DNA of 64,000 nucleotides from Nocardioides sp. L-11A (lineage in GTDB: Bacteria; Actinomycetota; Actinomycetes; Propionibacteriales; Nocardioidaceae), in NCBI GenBank assembly GCA_029961745.1, contig CP124680.1, positions 3,472,001-3,536,000 of the forward strand, given 5' to 3'. Below, in pieces: positions 37,103 to 46,347 of this stretch. The notes under the pieces were generated by a model, which was given only the letters and a program-made list of their open reading frames with translations, had not been told where the DNA came from and did no database searches. Numbering within the stretch: the first letter of the stretch is position 1; each line of letters opens with the position of its first letter. The position numbers and the translations under genes are program-made.

Positions 37103-38250
37103 GCGGGTCCGGCAGTCCGGAGGCCACGAGCGCGGACGGCGTCAGCGAGCACGCCGGGGTCGACCCGGCCGCCGCCGCACCCGCGCCCACCGCGTCGCCG
37201 TACGGCGAGCCGGGCAAGCCGTTCAGCCGCCGCTCGCCGTTCTTCGTCGGCTTCGTCGGCGCACTGGGCGCGCTGACCGCGTTCTGGCTCTTCAACGCCC
37301 TCCTCGGCATCGGCTCGACGCTGATGCTGATCGTGGTCGCCTTCTTCCTCGCCGCGGGACTGAACCCGGCGGTGGAGTTCCTGGAGCGTCGCGGCCTGCG
37401 CCGATCGTTCGCGGTCGTGGTCGTCATCGTGATCGCGCTCGCCGCGGTCGGCCTGTTCCTGGTTGCCATCGTCCCGGTCATCACCGACCAGGTCACCGCG
37501 TTGAGCAAGAACGTCCCGGTGTGGCTCGACGAGCTGGAGCGCAACCAGAAGATCCAGGACCTCAACGAGGAGTACGGCGTCCTCGACAAGATCACGGATT
37601 TCGTCACCGACGGGGACTTCATCTCCACGCTGTTCGGCGGGGCGCTCGGCGTCGGCCTCAAGGTGCTCGGCGCGCTGTTCAACGCCTTCGTGATCTTCGT
37701 GCTCACGCTCTACTTCCTCGCGTCGCTGAAGACGAGCACCCGTGCGGTGTACCAGCTCGCCCCCGCCTCGCGCCGGGAGCGCTTCTCCTCCCTTGGCGAC
37801 AAGGTGATCGCCAATATCGGCGGCTACGTCTCCGGAGCCTTCATGGTCGCGCTCTGCGCGGGCGTGTGCTCGCTGGTGTTCCTCTACTTCACCGAGGTGC
37901 GCGAGTACGCCGTCGCGCTGGCCTTCGTCGTCGCGCTGCTCGACGTGATCCCGATGATCGGCGCGACGATCGGGGCCGTGCTCGTCTCGGCGATCGCGTT
38001 CGCGACCGATCTCAAGACCGGCATCGCGTGCGTCATCTTCTTCGTCATCTACCAGCAGTTCGAGAACTACGTCGTCTACCCGCGGGTGATGAGCAAGTCG
38101 GTCGACCTGCCGGGCGCGGTCATCGTGATCGCAGCTCTGATCGGCGCCGGGCTGCTCGGCGTGGTCGGCGCGTTGCTGGCGATTCCCACCGCCGCCGCGG
38201 TGCTGTTGGTCTTGCGGGAGGTCGTGGTCCGCCGGCAGGACCTGCGCTGA
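37099..38250 (+). CDS. AI-2E/PerM-family transporter
   Basis: 383-residue membrane protein. A hydrophilic N-terminal tail of about 45 residues is followed by roughly seven to eight hydrophobic segments. Blocks typical of the family are AAGLNPAVEFLERRGLRRSFAV, IVPVITDQVTALSKN, LLDVIPMIGATIGA and QQFENYVVYPRVMSKSVDLP. The TTG start at 37099 overlaps the TGA of the coiled-coil gene (TTGA), with GAGG seven bases upstream. Members export small molecules or sodium; the substrate here is unknown. Confidence 0.88.
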   Translation: MSGSGSPEATSADGVSEHAGVDPAAAAPAPTASPYGEPGKPFSRRSPFFVGFVGALGALTAFWLFNALLGIGSTLMLIVVAFFLAAGLNPAVEFLERRGLRRSFAVVVVIVIALAAVGLFLVAIVPVITDQVTALSKNVPVWLDELERNQKIQDLNEEYGVLDKITDFVTDGDFISTLFGGALGVGLKVLGALFNAFVIFVLTLYFLASLKTSTRAVYQLAPASRRERFSSLGDKVIANIGGYVSGAFMVALCAGVCSLVFLYFTEVREYAVALAFVVALLDVIPMIGATIGAVLVSAIAFATDLKTGIACVIFFVIYQQFENYVVYPRVMSKSVDLPGAVIVIAALIGAGLLGVVGALLAIPTAAAVLLVLREVVVRRQDLR

Positions 38251-38266
38251 CCCTCCCCGAGCGCAA

Positions 38267-38308
38267 CGTCATACGTTCTGTGGGCTGGAGCCCACGGGGC
38301 GAATGACG
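38267..38308. terminator. Bidirectional terminator between converging genes
   Basis: An inner stem GTGGGCT-GG-AGCCCAC (38280-38295) lies inside a second pair CGTCAT/ATGACG (38267-38272 and 38303-38308). It serves both the PerM-like gene and the EamA gene. Confidence 0.6.
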
Positions 38309-38328
38309 CTACGCCGGGGAACCCACCA

Positions 38329-39291
38329 TCAGACGAGGACCGGCTCCTCCGGCTCGACGAGCACCCCGCGCTCGCCCAGCTTGACGCCGACCACACCGGC
38401 CAGGATGAGCGCTCCGCCGAGGAACTGCACGACCCCCGGCAGCTGGTCGAGCAGCAGCCAGGCCCACACGACGGCGGCGACGACCTCGCTGAGCGCGACG
38501 AAGGACGCCAGGCGCGAGCCGAGCCGGCGGCCGGCCGCGATCCCCGTCGTGTAGGCGAGGGCGGCCGTGACCAGACCGAGCAGCAGCAGGGCCGCCCACG
38601 GCGCGACGTCGATGCCGGCGTACGCGACCTGCTCAGCGGTCAGCTCCATCGGCATCAGCCCGACGAGCCCGAGCAGGCCGAGCATCGCCCCGCCGCTCAG
38701 CAGGCCGCCCGCGGCCAGGGTGAGCGGCGGGATCCCGCTGCGCTCGTCGGCGGAGATGACGAAGTACGCCGCCGCGCCGACCATGGCGCCGAGCGCCCAG
38801 GCGGCACCCCGCAGGTCGACGTCAGCGCCGGCGAACAGGTCGAGCACCAGGACCAGGCCGAGTGCGGCGACGACGGCGCCCGCGACGGTGAGCCGGCCGG
38901 GGCGCTGGCCGTGGACCAGCCACATCCACACGACCACCGCGGCGGGCGCGGTGTACTCGATGAGGAGGGCCGGCCCGACCTCGAGGGTACGCACGGCCGA
39001 GAAGTAGCAGAACTGGGCACCGGCGACAGCCAGGCCGCCGTAGAGCAGCATGGTCGGCGCGCCGCGGCGCAGCACGCCCCAGCGGCCGCGGAGCGCGAGC
39101 AGGCCGAAGGGGAGGACGACGAGGGCGCCGATGGCGATCCGGATCAGGACGACGCTGCCGGCCGTCCAGCCGTTGTCGAGCAGCGGCCGCGCCAGTGAGC
39201 CGGACAGGCCGAAGGCGATCGCCGACGTGAACGCGAAGGCGAGTCCGGTGGTCGTCGCGTCGCGACCGGTGTCACGAGTCAACGTCGTCAT
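38329..39291 (-). CDS. EamA-family (DMT) metabolite exporter
   Basis: 320 residues with ten hydrophobic segments arranged as two EamA repeats (about 15-150 and 165-300). Blocks IAFGLSGSLARPLLDNGW and LIEYTAPAAVVVWMW mark the first repeat and VALSEVVAAVVWAWLLLDQ the second. It probably exports an amino acid or small metabolite. It is divergent from the CGNR gene across only 39 bp. Confidence 0.87.
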   Translation of the reverse strand: MTTLTRDTGRDATTTGLAFAFTSAIAFGLSGSLARPLLDNGWTAGSVVLIRIAIGALVVLPFGLLALRGRWGVLRRGAPTMLLYGGLAVAGAQFCYFSAVRTLEVGPALLIEYTAPAAVVVWMWLVHGQRPGRLTVAGAVVAALGLVLVLDLFAGADVDLRGAAWALGAMVGAAAYFVISADERSGIPPLTLAAGGLLSGGAMLGLLGLVGLMPMELTAEQVAYAGIDVAPWAALLLLGLVTAALAYTTGIAAGRRLGSRLASFVALSEVVAAVVWAWLLLDQLPGVVQFLGGALILAGVVGVKLGERGVLVEPEEPVLV

Positions 39292-39318
39292 GACTCATGA
39301 CGCTAGGGCCGCATGCGG

Positions 39319-39324
39319 TAATCT
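39319..39324 (+). promoter_or_regulatory. Putative -10 (TAATCT) for a leaderless CGNR gene
   Basis: TAATCT ends six bases before the GTG at 39331, with no ribosome site between them. Confidence 0.45.
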
Positions 39325-39330
39325 GTCAAT

Positions 39331-39870
39331 GTGGTCTTCGTCCATGACACGGCGCTGTCCCTCCAGGCTGCCGTCGCCCTCGTCAACAGCAGTCTCGACC
39401 CGGTGACGATCAGCACTCCCGACGAGCTCGACACCTTCTTCACCGAGTTCGGCTACACCGGCCGCCACGACCACGACCAGGCCGAGGTGGACGCCACCCT
39501 GGCCGTCGCGCCACGGCTGCGGGACCTGCTCACCGCCGACCGCGACGACGCGGCCGACATCGTGAACACCATGCTGCGCGACGCCGCCGCACTCCCCCAA
39601 TTGCGCCGCCACGACGGCTACGACTGGCACCTGCACGCGGTCGACAACGACGCGCCCTTTCCCGACCGGATCCTCGTCGAGACCGCGATGGCGATGATCG
39701 ACGTGATCCGGGCCGACGAGATGTCGCGGCTCTCGGTCTGCGCCGACGACACCTGCGAGGGCATCGTGCTCGACCTCTCGCGCAACCGATCCAAGCGGTT
39801 CTGCTCGGTCACCTGCGGCAACCGCAACGCCGTCGCCGCCTACCGGGCGCGGCAGGCCGAGGAGGGCTGA
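39331..39870 (+). CDS. CGNR zinc-finger (ABATE-domain) putative regulator
   Basis: 179 residues. An N-terminal ABATE-like helical domain ends near residue 130. A short zinc finger follows, with cysteines in SVCADDTCEGIVLD and RFCSVTCGNRNAVAAYRAR, the CGNR hallmark. Family members are thought to be stress- or nucleic-acid-related regulators. The GTG start has only six bases from a -10-like hexamer, so the mRNA may be leaderless. It may control the divergent EamA exporter. Confidence 0.85.
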   Translation: MVFVHDTALSLQAAVALVNSSLDPVTISTPDELDTFFTEFGYTGRHDHDQAEVDATLAVAPRLRDLLTADRDDAADIVNTMLRDAAALPQLRRHDGYDWHLHAVDNDAPFPDRILVETAMAMIDVIRADEMSRLSVCADDTCEGIVLDLSRNRSKRFCSVTCGNRNAVAAYRARQAEEG

Positions 39871-39891
39871 CCCCGACCGACCGCGGACGGC

Positions 39892-41481
39892 TCATTCCCC
39901 CGCGATCGTCGCGGGATCCAGCTCGAGGGCGAGTACGACGGGTCCCGCGGGCAGCGGGCCGAGGCTGTCGAGAACCTCCCTGAGCTCGGCGAGCGAGCGG
40001 ACCGTGTGCCCCTCGGCGCCGTAGCCGCGTGCGACGTCGGCGAAGTCCGGCCACGCCATCCGGGCGTGGTCCGGGTCTCTGCCGGCGCCGCGCAGGTGGT
40101 GGAACTCCATGCCGTAGGCCGCATCGTTCGCGACGAGGACGAGCAGGGGCAGCCGCTCGCGGACCGCGGTGGCCAGCTCGCCCAGGCCCATCATCGCGCC
40201 CCCGTCGCCGGCGACGACGAGGGTGAGGCGATCACGGTGGGCCAGCGAGACGCCGACGCCCGTCGCGATCCCCAGGCCGATGGACGCGAAGTTGAGCGTG
40301 TGGACGAAGTCCCCCGCCGCGGCCACGTTCAGCTCGCGCCAGGCCGTGTAGACGAACCGGCCGGTGTCGGACACCACCAGGCGGTCGACGGGCAGGGCCG
40401 TGTCCACGAGTCGCAGGGCCGCGGTGAGGTCGAGGCCGGAGCCCTCCTCGCTGTCGGCGACGCGCTCGGGAGGCGCTGCCGGGACCCCCGGCCAGTACGG
40501 CGCGGCCGGAGCCGACTCGGCTAGCAGCGCGCGCATCCGGCCGGCGGTGATCCCGGCGTCGCCGACGACGGTGGCGCTCGGCGTACCGTAGCGGCCGAAG
40601 GCGTCCGCGTCGGAGTCGACCTGCACCACCGCCCCGCGCGAGCCGACCAGTCCGTCGGCGGTCGTGAACCGGTTGAGGCTGGCGCCGAAGGCGACGACGC
40701 AGTCGGACTCGGCGAGCAGGCGCAGCGACTCGGTCCGGCCCACGGTCCCGGCGACCCCGAGATCGCCGGACTCCCCCGCGAACATGCCCTTGGCGAGCAG
40801 GGTCGTCGCCACCGGCGCGCCGAGCTGACCGGCCAGCAGGAGGAGCTCCTCCCGCGCGTCCCCCGCTCCGCGCCCCGCCAGGACGACCGGCCTCCGCGCC
40901 GACGCGACGATGCCGAGCGCCGCGTCGAGCGAGGAGTCGTCCGGAGTCAGTCGCGGGCGGTCGAAGGACACCGCGGCCACGGGCCCCTCGCACGGCGCCG
41001 ACGCGAGGTCGAGCGGGATGTCGCACACCACGGGCTGCGAGCGCTCCGCTGCCTGGCGCATCGCCCGCTCCAACTGCCCGACCGCGTCCGCCGGGGACGT
41101 CACCCGCACGTACGCCGCGTCGGTCAGCCGCGCGGCCGCCTCCAGGTCGAAGCGCTGCAGGTGGTGCGGCACCGAGGGGGTGTCGCCGGTCAGGAGCAGC
41201 AGCGGCGACCGCGCCCGCACGGCCTCGGTCAGGGCCGTGAGCGTGTTGGTGAACCCGGGGCCGTGCGTCACCGACGCGGCGCCGAGTCCGGACGTCGTGC
41301 GCGCCATCCCGTCCGCCGCGCTCACGGCGCCCGACTCGTCCACGGTGGGGACGAACCTGCCCCCGTGCTCGATGAAGGCGACGACATGCGGGAGATTGCC
41401 GTCGCCCATCAGCCCGGTGAGGGTCTCCACGCCGGAGGCGAGGAGCGTCCGAGCGACAGCGGTCGAGACGTCGAGGCTCAC
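39892..41481 (-). CDS. Thiamine-pyrophosphate enzyme (benzoylformate decarboxylase/acetolactate synthase-like)
   Basis: 529 residues with the three TPP-enzyme domains. The cofactor-activating glutamate is in VDESGAVSAADGMAR near residue 50. The pyrophosphate/Mg motif is GDGGAMMGLGELATAV ... VANDAAYG in the C-terminal domain. The GTG at 41481 overlaps the stop of the ABC binding protein (GTGA), so it is the last gene of the operon that starts at 48472. It probably decarboxylates or ligates a 2-oxoacid. Acetolactate synthase for biosynthesis is unlikely because no regulatory subunit is near. Confidence 0.85.
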   Translation of the reverse strand: MSLDVSTAVARTLLASGVETLTGLMGDGNLPHVVAFIEHGGRFVPTVDESGAVSAADGMARTTSGLGAASVTHGPGFTNTLTALTEAVRARSPLLLLTGDTPSVPHHLQRFDLEAAARLTDAAYVRVTSPADAVGQLERAMRQAAERSQPVVCDIPLDLASAPCEGPVAAVSFDRPRLTPDDSSLDAALGIVASARRPVVLAGRGAGDAREELLLLAGQLGAPVATTLLAKGMFAGESGDLGVAGTVGRTESLRLLAESDCVVAFGASLNRFTTADGLVGSRGAVVQVDSDADAFGRYGTPSATVVGDAGITAGRMRALLAESAPAAPYWPGVPAAPPERVADSEEGSGLDLTAALRLVDTALPVDRLVVSDTGRFVYTAWRELNVAAAGDFVHTLNFASIGLGIATGVGVSLAHRDRLTLVVAGDGGAMMGLGELATAVRERLPLLVLVANDAAYGMEFHHLRGAGRDPDHARMAWPDFADVARGYGAEGHTVRSLAELREVLDSLGPLPAGPVVLALELDPATIAGE

Positions 41482-42560
41482 TTCGAGGTCCCCGCGGCGC
41501 TCACGTCCTCGGCGGTGAAGTCGTTGTAGGCCGGCACCAGCGAGTTGTCGACGTAGTCGGCCACGGGCAGCGCCTCGGGGATGAGGTCGTACTTCGCGAG
41601 GAAGGCGGCCGTCGCCTCGGCGCGGTCCTCCGGCGTGTAGCCGTAGTCCTGCTGACCGGCGTTCGCCGGGTCGTACTGCGCGATCGTCGCCTTGAGGATC
41701 TCCAGGTCGCGCGCCCGTCCGGCGTCGTCGGACTTGGCGTTGGGGAACTCCGCGTAGAACATGTCCAGCGCCTTCTCCGGGTTCTGCTTCGCCCACTCCT
41801 GGGCGACCGCGCCGGCCCGGCCGAGCTTCTCGATCGCGTCGGACTTCTCCTTGATCGCGTCCGTGCTGGCGTACTCGACGAAGTCGAGCAGCATGCCGGC
41901 GTCGCTGAAGACGTCGTCCATCACCCGCAGGTCGGTGCCGCTGAGCTCGATCGCCTGGTAGGCGGCGTCCCACAGGTAGAGCCCGTCCACCTTGCCGGAG
42001 GTGAGCGCGTTCGCCGCCTGGGCCCCGATGCCGACCGCCACGAACTCGACGTCGTCCCCCACACCGGCCTCCTCGGCCATCGCCTTGGCCTCCGGCAGGC
42101 GCGAGGAGGACAGCGACGCGACACCGACCGTCTTCCCGGCCAGGTCCTCGGGCGACCGGATCGCGCTGTCCTCGAGGACGGCGAGTCCGGAGCCGTACTC
42201 GGGGATCAGGTTGTAGACGATCTTGATGTCCACGCCCTTGTTGATCGCCGCCATCACCGACGACGGGTTGCCCTGGCCGAGGTCCGCCTTGCCCGCCTGG
42301 ACCAGCTGGACCGCGACCGACGAGCCGGAGGTCGGCATATAGCTGACCTCGATGCCGTAGTCGTCGAAGAGCCCGAGCCGCTTCGGAACCGCGTAGAGGA
42401 TCGCCTCCTCCCCCGGGTACGGCGCCTCGTGGCCCATCGCCACCGTGATGGAGTCCTTGTCGTCGCCCGGGTCTCCCGAGCACCCGGTCGCCGCCAGGGT
42501 CAGTCCCAGCACGACGGCGGACGCTGCCAGCGCCCGGTTCTTCCTAGTGCGCACACGCAT
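41478..42560 (-). CDS. ABC substrate-binding lipoprotein, NMT1/SsuA-like
   Basis: 360 residues. Signal peptide with lipobox LAATGC, then the type-II binding fold. Visible blocks: EEAILYAVPKRLGLFDDYGIEV, SGSSVAVQLVQAGKADLGQ, and LAGKTVGVASLSSSRLPEAKAM. The ATG at 42560 is preceded by AGGAG. It belongs with the permease and ATPase upstream; the family carries sulfonates, nitriles, aromatic acids and thiamine precursors. Confidence 0.9.
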   Translation of the reverse strand: MRVRTRKNRALAASAVVLGLTLAATGCSGDPGDDKDSITVAMGHEAPYPGEEAILYAVPKRLGLFDDYGIEVSYMPTSGSSVAVQLVQAGKADLGQGNPSSVMAAINKGVDIKIVYNLIPEYGSGLAVLEDSAIRSPEDLAGKTVGVASLSSSRLPEAKAMAEEAGVGDDVEFVAVGIGAQAANALTSGKVDGLYLWDAAYQAIELSGTDLRVMDDVFSDAGMLLDFVEYASTDAIKEKSDAIEKLGRAGAVAQEWAKQNPEKALDMFYAEFPNAKSDDAGRARDLEILKATIAQYDPANAGQQDYGYTPEDRAEATAAFLAKYDLIPEALPVADYVDNSLVPAYNDFTAEDVSAAGTSK

Positions 42561-42590
42561 GAGCTTGAGCTCCTTCGAGGGTGGTGCGGC

Positions 42591-43433
42591 TCAGACGCCG
42601 CTGGAGGTGGAGCTGACCTTGGTCCAGAAGACGACCCGCCGTTGGACGAGGACCAGGATCAGGTGGAGGAGGTAGCCGATCAGGGACAGCAGCACCAGCA
42701 CGGCGAACGAGCCGGAGATGTCCAGGACCGCGTTGAAGGTGAGGATCTGGTTGCCGAGACCCGCCCGGGCGCCCATGAACTCGCCCACGACCGCGCCGAG
42801 GAGCGAGAGGACGATGGCGGCGTCGAGCCCCGCGAAGATGTAGGGCAGCGCCGAGGGCAGCTTGACCCGCCGGAACGTCTCGACCCGCCCCGCGCCCATC
42901 GCGCGGATCATGTCCACCCGCTGCTGCTCGGTGTTCTGCAGGCCCTCGATCGTGTTGACGATGATGGGGAAGAACGCGACCGTCACCGCGACGATGACCT
43001 TGCTGGTCATTCCGAACCCGAACCAGATCACCAGCAGCGGGGCCAGCGCGATCTTCGGCACCGTCTGGAAGGCGACGATATAGGGATAGATGGCGCGCCG
43101 GATCCAGCGCACCTCCGAGACGAGGGCGCCGAGCCCGATGCCGAGCACCGCGGCGATCAGGAAGCCCAGCACCGTCTCGGTCAGCGTGTAGCGCAGGTTC
43201 GCCAGGAAGGTCCCGTGGACCAGGCCGTCGTACAGGCTCTGCGCGATCATCGACGGCGGCGGCAGGACGATCTCGGAGATGTCCCAGATCCGGACGATCG
43301 CCTCCCACGCGCCGACCACGACGACGAAGGTGGCGATCACGGCCAGCCAGTCGGCCGGGACGATGCGGCGCGTGGTGGATCGGCGTGCGGCGGCGGTCCC
43401 CCGCCCGGCCCTCACCGCGATATTGGCGGACAT
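42591..43433 (-). CDS. ABC transporter permease, SsuC/TauC-like
   Basis: 280 residues with six hydrophobic segments. The EAA loop is in DMIRAMGAGRVETFRRVKLPSALPYIFAGL, the contact for the ATPase. Typical end: LLLSLIGYLLHLILVLVQRRVVFW. The start shares one base with the ATPase stop (TGATG). Forms the importer with the genes on either side. Confidence 0.93.
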   Translation of the reverse strand: MSANIAVRAGRGTAAARRSTTRRIVPADWLAVIATFVVVVGAWEAIVRIWDISEIVLPPPSMIAQSLYDGLVHGTFLANLRYTLTETVLGFLIAAVLGIGLGALVSEVRWIRRAIYPYIVAFQTVPKIALAPLLVIWFGFGMTSKVIVAVTVAFFPIIVNTIEGLQNTEQQRVDMIRAMGAGRVETFRRVKLPSALPYIFAGLDAAIVLSLLGAVVGEFMGARAGLGNQILTFNAVLDISGSFAVLVLLSLIGYLLHLILVLVQRRVVFWTKVSSTSSGV

Positions 43434-44251
43434 CAGTCGATCCCTCCTCGGGCGTTGAGCAGGCCACGGATCTGGGTGGCCGTCTGCTGGAACCTCGGGT
43501 CCCCGGTCGCGTCGAGCCGGCGGGGCCGCTCGATGTCGACCGAGAAGTCGGCCACGATCCGGCCCGGACGCTCGGACATGACCAGCACCCGGTCACTGAG
43601 GTAGACGGCCTCGGGGATCGAGTGGGTGATGAAGAAGACCGTCTTGCGCTCCTCGGACCAGATCCGCTGGAGGTCGTCGTTCATCCGTTCGCGCGTCAGC
43701 GCGTCGAGCGCGCCGAACGGCTCGTCCATCAACAGGATCCGCGGATTGGGCACGAGCGCCCGCACGATCCCGGCCCGCTGCTGCATGCCTCCGGAGAGCT
43801 CGGCGGGATATCTCTTCTCGAAGCCGTCCAGTCCGACCATCCGGAGCAGGTCCATGGCGCGGTCGCGAGACCGGGCGACGTCGCGTTTCTGCACCCGGAT
43901 CGGCAGCAGGACGTTGTCCAGGATGGTCAGCCAGGGCAGCAGGACCGGTTGCTGGAACACGACGCCCACGTCGGGCGAGGGTCCGCTCAGCTCGCGGCCC
44001 CCGAGCTGGACCGCGCCCTCGCTCTGGCGCAGCAGCCCCGCCAGGATCTTGAGCAGGGTGCTCTTCCCGCACCCCGAGGGCCCGACCAGCGACACGAAGG
44101 TGCCGTCGGCGATCTCGAGGTCGATCGGATGCAGCGCCTGGACCGGGGTGCCGGTGGCCGTCGGATAGGCCAGCGTCACCTGCTCGATCGTGATCAGGCT
44201 GTCCGTGGTCGTGGATTCCGACAACACGTCGGTGTTCGACATCGTGCTCAC
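43433..44251 (-). CDS. ABC transporter ATP-binding protein, SsuB/TauB-like
   Basis: 272 residues from a GTG at 44251 that overlaps the acyl-CoA synthetase stop (GTGA) just after GGAGG; ATG at 44242 is an alternative. Walker A GPSGCGKST, Q-loop VVFQQPVLLPW, signature LSGGMQQR, Walker B ILLMDEPFGALD and switch ITHSIPEAV are all intact. Confidence 0.94.
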   Translation of the reverse strand: MSTMSNTDVLSESTTTDSLITIEQVTLAYPTATGTPVQALHPIDLEIADGTFVSLVGPSGCGKSTLLKILAGLLRQSEGAVQLGGRELSGPSPDVGVVFQQPVLLPWLTILDNVLLPIRVQKRDVARSRDRAMDLLRMVGLDGFEKRYPAELSGGMQQRAGIVRALVPNPRILLMDEPFGALDALTRERMNDDLQRIWSEERKTVFFITHSIPEAVYLSDRVLVMSERPGRIVADFSVDIERPRRLDATGDPRFQQTATQIRGLLNARGGID

Positions 44252-46347
44252 AACTCCTCCCTGATGAACAGAGCATCGACTGCGACTGCGCCGCGGCCCT
44301 CGGGCCGGACGAGGACCGGGTTGAGCTCGGCGGTGGCGAGCCGGGACCCGAAGGCGTCGACCAGTTCGCCGAAGGCGACGACCAGATCGATCAAGGCCGT
44401 ACGGTCGGCTCGCGGCGCCCCGCGGTAGCCGTCGAGCAGGCGCCCGAGCGGCGAGGAGTCGAGCATGCGCTCCACCTCCCGCCGGGTGATCGGCACCGGG
44501 GTGGTCAGTGCCCGGCCGCCGAGCTCGGCGAGGACACCCCCCGGCGCCACAGTGAGCACCGGGCCCACCTGCGGGTCCCGCACCACCCCCACCATGCACT
44601 CCACCACCGGTCCGGTGACCTGCTGCTGGACGAGGAAGCCGTCCACCGCCAGGTCGGGGACGCCGGCCGCGATGGCGGCGCGCATCTCGGCGACGGCGCG
44701 CGCCACGGCCTCGGTGCCCGCGAGCCCCGTGCGCACGCCCCCGACCTCGGTCTTGTGCGCCAGGCCGGGCGACTCGACCTTGACCACTGCGAGGTCCGGC
44801 AGCGCGGCGCCGATCGTCTTGACGGCATCCTCGTCGGCCACCAGGAAGGCGGCCGGGGTCTCGATGCCGGCGGTGGACAGCAGTTCGAGCGCCTCCTGTC
44901 CGGCGATGACACTGCGTCCCAGCTCGCGACGCGGGACCGTCGGGCGGGCGACCCACGGCTCCGGGGCGGCACCCGATGCCATCAGCGCTCCGATCGCGGT
45001 GAGCGCCGGGGTCATCGCGCCGAGGAGCGGAACACCCTGCTCGCTCAGGACCTCGACGATCGCCGGGTCGGCCGGGCCACCCGCCAGGCCGAAGGCCACC
45101 ACCGGCGCCCCGGGTTGCGCGGCCTGCTTCGCGAGCACCCGCGCCTGCTCCCGGTACAGCTCGGCCTGGCCGTCGCACCCCTGCAGGACGTTGAGGGCGA
45201 GGGCCACCAGGCCGACCCGGGGGTCCGAGCGCAGCGCGGTCAGCGCCGCGCTCGCCAAGCCGGAGTCCTCCGCCGCCGCTCCCGTCAGGTCGAGCGGGTT
45301 GGCGACCGTGGCGAAGTCCGGCAGTACGTCGGTCAGCTCGGCCGTCGCCCGCTCCCCGAGGCGTGCCGCCGGGATGCCGAGCTCCGTCATCCGGTCGGCG
45401 ACGAGGCCGGAGCCGCCGCCGGAGATCGACGCCACCGCCAGTCCCCTGGCCGTGGGCCGGATCCGGCTCGAGAAGAGGATCAGCATCTCCCGGAACTCGT
45501 CCAGGTCGTCGGCCTGCACCACACCACAGCGACGGAGCAGACCGGCGAGCGCCTCACTGTGACCGGCCACCGCACCGGTGTGCGCCAGCGCCGCCCGCTG
45601 ACCCAGCTCGGAGCGACCGACGCTCAGTGCCACCACGGTCTTGCCGACCTCGGCGGCCCGGATCGCCGCGCGGGCGAACTCCTCGGCGTCGCGCAGGCCC
45701 TCGAGGAAGACCCCGATCACATCCACGCCCGGGTCCTCGGCCAGCGCGGCGACGTACTGCCCGAGCGTCACCGACACCTCGTTACCGGTCGTGATCAGGT
45801 GACTCAGGCCCAGGCCGCGCCCGATCGAGGAGTCGGTGACGGCATGCGTCAGCGCGCCGGACTGCATCACGAGTGCGACCCGCCCTGCCGCGAAGGGGGT
45901 CACGATCTGCCCGCTGTAGGCGGCGAAGCCCGTGGTCGCGTTGAGGATGCCGTAGCAGTTGGGGCCGCACAGCAGGAAGTCGGACTCGCCGACGAGCCGG
46001 CTCAGACGCTCCCGGCGCTCACCTCCCGTCGCGCCCTCGCCGAAGCCGCTGGCGATGAGCAGGCCGGCCCGCGCCCCGCCCGCGATCGCCTCCTCGAGCA
46101 CGTCGAGCGCCGGCTCCGCGCCGAGCGCGACGGCGACGAAGTCGACCGGCTCCGGCAGCGATCCGAGGTCAGGAACCGCGTCGTAGCCGGCGATGCTCGC
46201 GGCGGTCGGATGGACGGGATGGATGCGCGCGGTCGACCCGAACCTGCGCAGGTTCTCCAGGATCTGGCTGCCGCGGTTGCCCCGTGGCGAGGCACCGACG
46301 ACGGCGATCGACGCGGGGTCCAGCAGCGCCGCGAGCTCGGCCATCAT
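44248..46347 (-). CDS. ADP-forming acyl-CoA synthetase (fused alpha-beta subunits)
   Basis: 699 residues. The alpha part (about 1-450) has a CoA-binding Rossmann fold (SIAVVGASPRGNRGSQILENL), LCGPNCYGILN, VMQSGALTHAV and the histidine that is phosphorylated during the reaction, in ALAHTGAVAGHSEAL. The beta part (about 480-690) is an ATP-grasp domain (VVKVESPGLAHKTEVGGVRTGL; ELNPVLVRPEG). It makes CoA esters with ATP giving ADP. The ATG at 46347 overlaps the crotonase stop. It probably activates the imported acid. Confidence 0.92.
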   Translation of the reverse strand: MMAELAALLDPASIAVVGASPRGNRGSQILENLRRFGSTARIHPVHPTAASIAGYDAVPDLGSLPEPVDFVAVALGAEPALDVLEEAIAGGARAGLLIASGFGEGATGGERRERLSRLVGESDFLLCGPNCYGILNATTGFAAYSGQIVTPFAAGRVALVMQSGALTHAVTDSSIGRGLGLSHLITTGNEVSVTLGQYVAALAEDPGVDVIGVFLEGLRDAEEFARAAIRAAEVGKTVVALSVGRSELGQRAALAHTGAVAGHSEALAGLLRRCGVVQADDLDEFREMLILFSSRIRPTARGLAVASISGGGSGLVADRMTELGIPAARLGERATAELTDVLPDFATVANPLDLTGAAAEDSGLASAALTALRSDPRVGLVALALNVLQGCDGQAELYREQARVLAKQAAQPGAPVVAFGLAGGPADPAIVEVLSEQGVPLLGAMTPALTAIGALMASGAAPEPWVARPTVPRRELGRSVIAGQEALELLSTAGIETPAAFLVADEDAVKTIGAALPDLAVVKVESPGLAHKTEVGGVRTGLAGTEAVARAVAEMRAAIAAGVPDLAVDGFLVQQQVTGPVVECMVGVVRDPQVGPVLTVAPGGVLAELGGRALTTPVPITRREVERMLDSSPLGRLLDGYRGAPRADRTALIDLVVAFGELVDAFGSRLATAELNPVLVRPEGRGAVAVDALFIREEL

